7,981 bases of DNA. Origin: Actinomycetes bacterium. GTDB lineage: Bacteria; Actinomycetota; Acidimicrobiia; Acidimicrobiales; JAMCPL01. Position 1 is the first letter of the stretch. Every line of letters starts with the position of its first letter. This document shows, piece after piece, positions 1-5,510 of this stretch. A model generated the notes under the pieces. It was given only the letters and a program-made list of their open reading frames with translations, was not told where the DNA came from and made no database searches. The translations under genes were made by a program, and so were the position numbers. The stretch covers positions 1-7,981 of the forward strand of contig JAJZWK010000070.1 of the NCBI GenBank assembly GCA_021846725.1, written 5' to 3'.

Positions 1-574
1 CAACTACAGCTCCAAGATCGATTGACCCAGTGCTTGTCGATATACCCTCTATTGGGTGGTGACCGTTTTGCCAGTAGGCCTCGCCCGCTCTTAACAGAGC
101 CTTTGATGGTATGCATCCTATGTTTACGCAAGTACCACCTATAGTGCCCTTTTCTACCATAGCGACATGATAACCGGCTTCAGAGGCTTTTATAGCTCCG
201 GCGAATGCAGCAGAGCCCGCGCCAATAATAATCAGATCATAATTGGTATGTGATTCTTCATCATATGTCTCTTTTGTCTTTATCGACCTTACCGGTGCGG
301 TTTCTTGTAGTTCCTGATTCGATATATGCTCCTGTACGCTGATTTCTCCGGGACGGTATCCGGCAGCCTGTACAGCGTTCTTCAAGGCGGAATCGCTTAT
401 TCCGGCTGTCCAGGTAAATCGAGCCTCTCCCTTCTTCCAGTTCGCCTCGATCTCATTTACGCCAGCCTCTTCGAGAGCGGTTTTTATATGATGCTCACAA
501 TCGTTGCAACTCATTCCCTCTATCTTGATTAAAGCTCTTTGTCCTTCTCCAAAAAGTACCGGTAAATCAGCCAT
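1..574 (-). CDS. merA: Mercuric reductase, N-terminal part (3' end cut by window edge)
   Basis: Flavoprotein of the pyridine nucleotide-disulfide oxidoreductase family, expected to reduce Hg(II) to Hg(0) with NADPH in the cytoplasm. 191 residues are visible. Residues about 14-75 form a heavy-metal-associated domain with the metal-binding motif GMSCNDC (C23, C26). A charged linker follows (about 76-110), then the FAD-binding Rossmann motif IIIGAGSAAF near 115-124 and the redox-active site GGTCVNIGCIPSK with the cysteine pair C149/C154. The order HMA, linker, FAD domain and the wording GTIGGTCVN.GC.PSK are characteristic of MerA. Dihydrolipoamide dehydrogenases lack the HMA domain. The C-terminal cysteine pair that would prove Hg(II) handling lies outside the window. 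The start is supported by a purine-rich ribosome site (AAGGGAG, about 6 nt before the ATG). A MerR-type promoter lies about 185 bp upstream. A related metal or thiol reductase remains possible. Confidence 0.88.
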   Translation of the reverse strand, partial: MADLPVLFGEGQRALIKIEGMSCNDCEHHIKTALEEAGVNEIEANWKKGEARFTWTAGISDSALKNAVQAAGYRPGEISVQEHISNQELQETAPVRSIKTKETYDEESHTNYDLIIIGAGSAAFAGAIKASEAGYHVAMVEKGTIGGTCVNIGCIPSKALLRAGEAYWQNGHHPIEGISTSTGSIDLGAVV

Positions 575-758
575 CTTGCATCTCCCTTTCTTATTTTTTT
601 CTGTTATTTTTCTCTACCGATCTGGGCTGCTAGCACATTGATGCCGTTCTCAACCTGTCACTTGGATTGTCCGGCTGAGCTAATACCGTGCTAACTAATA
701 CTGTGTTGCATACGACTGAACCATTTGGAACAGCGTAGGCTTGACCTAGATCAATGTA

Positions 759-790
759 ATTATGCACCTTCCAGTAGAGTGGAATGTCAA
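759..790 (-). promoter_or_regulatory. MerR-family-type metal-responsive promoter/operator facing merA
   Basis: On the minus strand a perfect -35 box TTGACA (790-785) is followed by a 20-bp spacer and a near-consensus -10 box CATAAT (764-759). The spacer is overlong and holds an inverted repeat: TTCCA, 6 bp, TGGAA, extending to 8-bp arms with one mismatch (766-787). An overlong 19-20 bp spacer with a centred dyad is the hallmark of promoters activated by MerR-family regulators by DNA distortion. The half-site TGGAAGGT resembles CueR/HmrR-type sites more than the GTAC-type dyad of classical MerR. Transcription would start near 752 and run through a leader of about 175 nt into merA. The regulator gene is not in the window, so the sensed metal is not determined. 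Confidence 0.7.
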
Positions 791-854
791 GAGGATATTA
801 GAATGTTGATTATAAATTATTTATCTGGCGTGATTTTATAGTTATTTTTGGAAT

Positions 855-890
855 AGGCCACCAGGCTATTAGGCCACCAGGCTATTAGGC
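855..890. repeat. 16-bp tandem repeat, 2.25 copies
   Basis: The unit AGGCCACCAGGCTATT occurs twice head to tail without mismatch (855-870, 871-886) and a third copy begins (AGGC, 887-890). It lies in AT-rich intergenic DNA about 110-145 bp beyond the end of sufD. It may be a slippage product or a pair of protein-binding sites; nothing in the sequence decides this. Confidence 0.85.
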
Positions 891-998
891 ACTGGCGTTT
901 TTTGCTGGATTGCGCACGTCATCGATAACACGTGAGTTCCTGAAATACACCATCACTGCGGGTACAGCCGCCTTTTTCGAGTTTTTGGTTGTTTGGTA

Positions 999-2525
999 CT
1001 AGTCACCTAGTTGGTTTAACCGTTGGTCAATCGTGGAAGATATGAATTGCGTTATGCTGGCAATCGGATTTCTGCTGTAAATATCTGAAAAGAATCCTGC
1101 CGCGATTAGACGACGTGCAGTGTCAGTGTCGACCCCTCTACTCTCTAAGTAGTAGATTTGTTCAGGATCGACAGGACCGGTAGATGAGGCGTGGTTACAG
1201 TGGACGTCATTTTCCTCTATTGTCAGATTGGGTACAGAATCAGCCTTGGCCTGTTCAGATAGTATAAGATTACGATTAGTCTGTAGAGCATTACTCCCTT
1301 TGGCACCTGGTTTTATCTCGATCAACCCGCTGTACACAGTACTCGAATTCCCTCCTGCAATACCGGTAAAAAGCAAGTTGCTTACAGTATGTCGTGCATT
1401 GTGTGTCTGTATAGTTCTCATGTCTTTTATCTGATTGTCTGTGGCAATATACGCTGACATGAGTTCACTGGATCCACCCTCGCCAGCTAGGGTAGACGTG
1501 GTCAACGTCCTTGCATAGGATCCACCGACAGATACTCCCAATGATCGTAGCTGGGCATTCCTTCCTACGGTACTTTCGAGGTAGCCAATTTGCCAATGCG
1601 AATCAGGCAACAACTGGATGTTGGCATAGTTCAAAGAAGCATTGTCATCTATGTTTATCAAGGTAGCTGGCACAAATAATTTTTGGATTCCGTAGTCATC
1701 TGGTGCTTGAATGACTATTTCTACTATTGATACCTCTGCATGCTTTCCGATATTGATACTGAGAGTGGAAAAGGAGGTAGACATCCTTACATCTTGGCTA
1801 TCTCCGTCTTGACCATCAAGCTGACCGTCCGGCTGAGCAACTCCCGTTGGACAAGAAGAAGAGATGTTGATTACTACTATCGGGTACTCTACAGATATGT
1901 CTGGGGCTATATTGATTGCAACTGGCCCCAGTCCGTAAGCACTATTCATCAGGCGAAATATGTCTTGTTGGTGCAAACTATCCAACGATTCAATGCCTTT
2001 GGGCACCTCTTTGGGGAGCGGGGTAATTGAGATTCCATCGGCATTCAACAGGTGACCGTCTTCCTTGTTGGTTTGCTGGGTGTCTTTAGCCATCGAAATA
2101 CTGCCGGTACCCAACTGGTCACTGAATTGATCATTACTCGATATGTTGTTTATATTGGCAACGACCCCATTTTGTTCTGTCGCTATCCATACCCCGTCAT
2201 ATATAATGGTAAGGGCAGCTCGATTGCTCACTACCTGTGAAGCAACATGATCGCAATAATCAACATATGAACTTATATCCAGAGATGTCTTTAGTTGCTC
2301 CTGTATATCTATCTGGTTTGGGCTTGATGATTCATGCTCATATGCTCTGTAAGTATCAGCTTGGACCAGGGTATCGAAGTCAAGTGAATCTATAATACTG
2401 TAGCGCCAGATTTCCTCTGATTCCGATGGTCTTTCCGCATTGGCAAGTTTTCCCAGCGCCGCCTCGCTCCTCTCGGAGATCCAACTGTTTTTATGTAATA
2501 TAGGTCTGAAGTTCTTTAGATGCAT
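999..2525 (-). CDS. sufD: Fe-S cluster assembly scaffold subunit SufD
   Basis: SufB/SufD-family beta-helix protein; SufD pairs with SufB and SufC in the SufBC2D scaffold that builds Fe-S clusters in the cytoplasm. The N-terminal SEEIWRYS (about 36-43) matches the SufD-type start. The core holds THNARHTVSNLLFTGIAGG and the QTNRNLILS motif. The C-terminal signature DVHCNHASSTGPVDPEQIYYLESRG contains H445, which aligns with the conserved SufD histidine (His360 in E. coli). At 508 residues it is longer than usual for SufD (roughly 400-450). The excess appears as an Asn/Ser/Asp/Gln-rich insertion near 125-165 and an acidic repeat-like one near 232-243 (DGQLDGQDGD). It is the last gene of the operon, 26 bp after sufU. 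No Shine-Dalgarno sequence precedes the ATG and no other in-frame start is nearby, so translation may be coupled to sufU. SufB is the alternative, but the N-terminal type and divergent signature favour SufD. Confidence 0.85.
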   Translation of the reverse strand: MHLKNFRPILHKNSWISERSEAALGKLANAERPSESEEIWRYSIIDSLDFDTLVQADTYRAYEHESSSPNQIDIQEQLKTSLDISSYVDYCDHVASQVVSNRAALTIIYDGVWIATEQNGVVANINNISSNDQFSDQLGTGSISMAKDTQQTNKEDGHLLNADGISITPLPKEVPKGIESLDSLHQQDIFRLMNSAYGLGPVAINIAPDISVEYPIVVINISSSCPTGVAQPDGQLDGQDGDSQDVRMSTSFSTLSINIGKHAEVSIVEIVIQAPDDYGIQKLFVPATLINIDDNASLNYANIQLLPDSHWQIGYLESTVGRNAQLRSLGVSVGGSYARTLTTSTLAGEGGSSELMSAYIATDNQIKDMRTIQTHNARHTVSNLLFTGIAGGNSSTVYSGLIEIKPGAKGSNALQTNRNLILSEQAKADSVPNLTIEENDVHCNHASSTGPVDPEQIYYLESRGVDTDTARRLIAAGFFSDIYSRNPIASITQFISSTIDQRLNQLGD

Positions 2526-2551
2526 ATTTTGGTATTGGGAGAGTGCATTGC

Positions 2552-3061
2552 CTACTTCTCTACTTGTCTGGGTTCATCTGGAGAACTGCCCGATATTTCG
2601 TCTAGTCCTTGAGCCAGTGCGTTCCAAGCAAGGATGGCACACTTTATTCTTACCGGGAAGCGAACGACCCCCTGTAATGCTGCCAATTCGCCCATGGCAT
2701 CCATATCTATGTCCATTTGGGCATCATCGGTACCATCCTCCAATTTAGATTCATGTATAGACATCAATTTTTTGAAGTCAGATATTATCTGTCTGGTTTC
2801 CTCTATAGTTTTGCCTTTGACAGCCGCCGACATAAGTGATGCCGATGATTGGCTTATCGAACACCCTTGTCCCTCTATTCGCACATCTTCAAGTACGCCA
2901 TTCTTTTCCAGTAGGTACACTATTACCTCGTCGCCACAGAGGGGATTGTATGCCTCCACACGCTGCGAAGGTGGTACCTCCATGCTTCCGCGGTTGCGCG
3001 GGTTGCGATAGTGATCGAGAATGATTTCCCTGTACAGGTCTTCAAGTCCTGAGCTGCTCAT
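2552..3061 (-). CDS. sufU: Fe-S assembly sulfurtransferase/scaffold SufU
   Basis: IscU-like protein that, in Gram-positive Suf systems, accepts persulfide sulfur from SufS through a zinc-bound site and passes it to SufBCD. The 169 residues contain all expected ligands: C42 and D44 in NPLCGDE, C67 in GQGCSISQSSAS, and C141 in RIKCAILAW, matching C41/D43/C66/C128 of Bacillus subtilis SufU. The N-terminal LYREIILDHYRNPRNRG is the family start motif. The region between C67 and C141 carries the SufU-type insertion, here about 13 residues longer than in B. subtilis and acidic (about 104-122). The ATG has only a weak upstream AG-rich stretch. It follows sufS after a 206-bp spacer and is 26 bp before sufD. 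Confidence 0.93.
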   Translation of the reverse strand: MSSSGLEDLYREIILDHYRNPRNRGSMEVPPSQRVEAYNPLCGDEVIVYLLEKNGVLEDVRIEGQGCSISQSSASLMSAAVKGKTIEETRQIISDFKKLMSIHESKLEDGTDDAQMDIDMDAMGELAALQGVVRFPVRIKCAILAWNALAQGLDEISGSSPDEPRQVEK

Positions 3062-3267
3062 GATTTATTTTATCTCTTTCAATTCTGCCGTTTTCTCCAC
3101 ATCCGATTCTGTCATTCCGATTCTGCCGTTTTTCCAAATCCAGTCCTACCATCCCATCTCATCCAATCTAAATTTGGTCGCTCCACGCTGTTTCACCCCC
3201 ATCTAATCTTAATCTAGCTTCAGTCCTCCAATGCCGTTCCATGTCATCCAAATCCAGTACTTTCATC
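3062..3267. repeat. Repeat-bearing purine-rich spacer between sufS and sufU
   Basis: On the transcribed (minus) strand the spacer is rich in G and A. It holds an imperfect direct repeat: TCCAAATCCAGT...CTCATCC on the plus strand at 3133-3164 (32 bp) and 3247-3273 (27 bp, running into the end of sufS), differing mainly by a 5-bp insertion. A second set is ATTCTGCCGTTTT at 3082-3094 and 3120-3132, with CCGATTCTG at 3103-3111 and 3117-3125. Several short ATG frames exist on the minus strand, including a 32-codon one listed separately and a 16-codon one ending 3 nt before sufU. No clear internal promoter or terminator was seen. It may be a decayed duplicated gene fragment or an RNA-level element. 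Confidence 0.65.
3168..3266 (-). CDS. Possible 32-residue ORF directly after sufS (doubtful)
   Basis: The ATG lies one base after the sufS stop codon (TGAGATG), so ribosomes ending on sufS could restart here. The product begins MKVLDLDDMERHWRTEARLR and is charged, with no membrane segment, cysteine pair or recognised motif. Downstream, after two in-frame stops, a second copy of the repeat gives a similar start in the same frame (MVGLDLEKRQNR). This suggests either a duplicated short coding unit now decayed, or chance within repeats. I do not recognise a family. Confidence 0.2.
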   Translation of the reverse strand: MKVLDLDDMERHWRTEARLRLDGGETAWSDQI

Positions 3268-4530
3268 TCATCCAAATATGCTAGCTGCTTTAGACAATGC
3301 TTCGATCAGTCTATCGGCATCGGAAGTGTCGTTGTATAGGTAGAAGGAAGCTCTGGCGGTAGCACTAGTTCCCAACCTGCGCATCAGTGGTTTCGCGCAG
3401 TGATGGCCTGCTCTTATGCATACATTTGATTCGTCGAGTACTTGGGCGAGATCGTGAGGATGGATGTCTTTTAGTGCCAGAGAGATTACACCTCCCCTGT
3501 TCTCAGTGGTATCAGGTCCCATGATGGTAATGTCTCTGCCAAACGTGTTTTTGAGCGAGTCGATGGTATATGCAGTTAATTCAGCATCATGATGGAATAT
3601 GTTATTCATTCCTATGTTGTCCAGGTATTCTATTGCAGCGGTAAGCCCTACCGCCTCTGCAATGGGTGGAGTGCCAGCCTCAAAGCGTGTGGGTATTTCA
3701 GCCGGTACTATACCCTCGAATTTCACATCTAGAATCATCCCGCCACCACCTATAAACGGGGGTATTGAATCAAGTAATTCTGCCTTACCCCACAGTACAC
3801 CTATGCCGGTTGGCCCAAGCATCTTGTGTCCACTAAATGCAAGGAAGTCGCAGTCGAGTTCTTTGACGTCCACATGAGCATGGGGAACCAACTGAGCTCC
3901 ATCGGCAACCACGATTGCACCAGCACTATGTGCCGCATCAGCTATCTTTTTGAATGGCGGTATCGTGCCAAGTACGTTTGACATCAAAGTACAGGCTACG
4001 AGTTTCGCTCCGTCGACTATCTCTTCCAGATTGTCCAGGTCGAGCAGGTAATCGTCTCTCATAGGTATTACCCTTAGCTCTATTCCCCGTTCCTTGTGAA
4101 GCATAATCCAAGGTACCAAGTTTGCATGGTGTTCTATCTCGGTAACTACTACTACATCCCCCTCGCTCAGCCTATGCATACCCCACGAGTAGGCGATTAA
4201 GTTGATCGCTTCTGTGGCATTTTTGGTGAACACTATCTCTCTTGCAGGGTCAGGGGCACCGACAAATTTGCCTGTAGTAATTCTTGCATTTTCATACAAG
4301 CGGTCAGCTTCCTCTGCCAGCTTGTATACACCTCTGTGTACATTTGCGTGGCTGTAATTGTAATAGCCTGACATGGCATCTATTACACATGTAGGGCGCT
4401 GGGAAGACGCAGCAGAGTCAAGGTATGCAATTGATTCCCCATGAAATCCTTTGGAGAGTAGTGGAAAATCTTGCTTGATGTGCTCTACGTCGAGTTGCGT
4501 CTTAGTGGTAGCGATATCTGTATCTGTCAT
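3268..4530 (-). CDS. sufS: Cysteine desulfurase SufS (group II)
   Basis: PLP-dependent enzyme that converts L-cysteine to L-alanine and an enzyme-bound persulfide, feeding sulfur to SufU. The 420 residues are of normal family length. Visible landmarks are LDSAASSQRP near 37-46, the PLP-stacking histidine in EIEHHANLVPW (H134), the cofactor aspartate and glutamine in VVADGAQ (D210, Q213), the Schiff-base lysine in FSGHKMLGPTG (K236), RFEAGTPP (282-288), and the catalytic cysteine in RAGHHCAKPLMRR (C378). The short active-site segment RAGHHCA.PLM is the group II (SufS/CsdA) form, not the long-loop IscS form. A good ribosome site (GAGGT, 6 nt before the ATG) supports the start. It lies 65 bp after sufC, and a 206-bp repeat-bearing spacer separates it from its partner sufU. 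Confidence 0.96.
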   Translation of the reverse strand: MTDTDIATTKTQLDVEHIKQDFPLLSKGFHGESIAYLDSAASSQRPTCVIDAMSGYYNYSHANVHRGVYKLAEEADRLYENARITTGKFVGAPDPAREIVFTKNATEAINLIAYSWGMHRLSEGDVVVVTEIEHHANLVPWIMLHKERGIELRVIPMRDDYLLDLDNLEEIVDGAKLVACTLMSNVLGTIPPFKKIADAAHSAGAIVVADGAQLVPHAHVDVKELDCDFLAFSGHKMLGPTGIGVLWGKAELLDSIPPFIGGGGMILDVKFEGIVPAEIPTRFEAGTPPIAEAVGLTAAIEYLDNIGMNNIFHHDAELTAYTIDSLKNTFGRDITIMGPDTTENRGGVISLALKDIHPHDLAQVLDESNVCIRAGHHCAKPLMRRLGTSATARASFYLYNDTSDADRLIEALSKAASIFG

Positions 4531-4595
4531 TGCTTTACCTCAAATGTATCCTTATCTTAATAAGCATTCTGATCGCTCGTTGCTCCTGGTGTATT

Positions 4596-5411
4596 TCATT
4601 CCTGGTCCCACCTTTCGTACCCGCTACTGTCTATTTCCATAGCCAGTTCACTACCACCGGTGGCTACCACTGTGCCATTTACGACTACTGCCGTCCTATC
4701 GGGCTTTATCAACTCAAGAAATTTCGCGTAGTGAGTAACGATTACAGTACTCATCTGCGGACGACGCTCCATAATTGATTTTACTCCAGATGCCACCGTG
4801 GTCAGTCCGTCTACATCCAAACCTGAATCGGTCTCGTCCAGTATTGCCAGGTCTGGCTCCAGTAGTGCCATCTGAAGTATCTCATTCCTCTTACGCTCTC
4901 CGCCCGAAAGACCCTTATTCAAGTGGCGAGTGGCGAATTCATCGTTCATTCCCAGCTTTTTCAACCACTCCATGATCTCCAAACGTATTTCCAGAGCGGA
5001 TACTTCGGTGGTTCTACGTGCTGATACAGCCTGTTTCAAGAACTGTACGATGGGTAACCCTTCAATGGATTCGGGGTGCTGGAAAGCCATGAATATACCG
5101 GACTTTGCCCGTACGTCCGGTGGCCAATTCGTAATATCCTCCCCTTTGTATATGATACTCCCAGCGCTGACTACGTACTCCGGATTGCCTAGTATGGTAT
5201 TTGCAAGCGTAGATTTTCCGGATCCATTCGGTCCCATGATGGCTATTATCTCTCCCTCTCCTATTTGCAGGTCGATGCCATGAAGTATCTCCTGTGTCTC
5301 TGTGCCTGCGTGTAGTCCTGATATATCCAGTAGGGGTACGATATTGCCTGGTAATTCTCTTGGATTACCCGATGAGCCTGCCTTTTCGAGCCCTTTGTTT
5401 TCAGATGTCAT
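4596..5411 (-). CDS. sufC: Fe-S assembly ATPase SufC
   Basis: Soluble ABC-type ATPase that drives conformational change of the SufB/SufD scaffold. Of 271 residues, about 25 form a polar N-terminal extension absent from typical SufC of about 250. Motifs in order: Walker A MGPNGSGKST (59-68), Q-loop Q111 in FQHPESIEG, signature LSGGERKRNE (from 168), Walker B with catalytic glutamate LAILDETDSGLD (D192, E193), and the switch H227 in VTHYAKFLE. GLSGGERKRNEILQM and ETDSGLDVDGL are SufC-specific wording rather than transporter ABC. There is no Shine-Dalgarno sequence and no other ATG, GTG or TTG before the ABC domain. The possible promoter would start transcription within a few bases of the ATG, suggesting a leaderless mRNA. 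First gene of the operon; divergent from the debranching gene. Confidence 0.96.
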   Translation of the reverse strand: MTSENKGLEKAGSSGNPRELPGNIVPLLDISGLHAGTETQEILHGIDLQIGEGEIIAIMGPNGSGKSTLANTILGNPEYVVSAGSIIYKGEDITNWPPDVRAKSGIFMAFQHPESIEGLPIVQFLKQAVSARRTTEVSALEIRLEIMEWLKKLGMNDEFATRHLNKGLSGGERKRNEILQMALLEPDLAILDETDSGLDVDGLTTVASGVKSIMERRPQMSTVIVTHYAKFLELIKPDRTAVVVNGTVVATGGSELAMEIDSSGYERWDQE

Positions 5412-5419
5412 ACTTATCT

Positions 5420-5449
5420 ATTCTAGGGGATTGGAGATCATTTACACAA
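5420..5449 (-). promoter_or_regulatory. Possible suf operon promoter (leaderless sufC)
   Basis: On the minus strand TTGTGT (5449-5444), an 18-bp spacer and TAGAAT (5425-5420) make a moderate sigma-70-type promoter. Start would fall near 5413, two bases before the sufC ATG. That fits the absence of a ribosome site there and the common use of leaderless messages in actinobacteria. The -35 box is weak, so the call is tentative. Confidence 0.4.
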
Positions 5450-5479
5450 CAGTGATTAGAAAAAATAATGCTTTGCCAT

Positions 5480-5510
5480 ACTCAGTTGGATGAACTAAGT
5501 TGGTATAGAT
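5480..5510 (+). promoter_or_regulatory. Possible extended -10 promoter with overlapping palindrome before the debranching gene
   Basis: TGGTATAGAT (5501-5510) resembles an extended -10 element; no good -35 box stands 17 bp upstream. Directly before it lies an imperfect palindrome, ACTCAGTT, 5 bp, AACTAAGT (5480-5500), with arms matching at 7 of 8 positions. It would cover the -35 to -16 zone, a typical repressor position. A start near 5516 would lie after the first ATG (5511) and favour the GTG at 5544 as the real translation start. Confidence 0.35.

Larger units (their letters stand above)
575..998. other. Gene-free intergenic region between merA and sufD
   Basis: No credible coding region is visible on either strand. 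From left to right it holds the merA ribosome site, a leader of about 175 nt with only trivial ORFs (for example 9 codons), a small TTGA-N6-TCAA dyad at 741-754, the MerR-type promoter, a very AT-rich stretch (about 795-855), and a 16-bp tandem repeat (855-886). No convincing intrinsic terminator for the suf operon, which ends at 999, was found on the minus strand. Confidence 0.6.

Noticed and set aside
326..532. Plus-strand 68-codon frame
   Set aside because: It lies opposite the HMA domain and linker of merA, whose reading is clear; it has no family resemblance or ribosome site.
575..758. Possible riboswitch or leader peptide in the merA leader
   Set aside because: Only trivial ORFs of up to 9 codons and no strong hairpin plus T-run were seen before the merA ribosome site.
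958..977. GCGG-N6-CCGC hairpin followed by TTTTT on the plus strand, a terminator-like site
   Set aside because: The stem is only 4 bp and no plus-strand gene lies upstream; on the minus strand, where the suf operon ends, no T-run follows the hairpin.
2634..3011. Plus-strand 125-codon frame
   Set aside because: Antisense to sufU, whose conserved cysteines fix the true frame.
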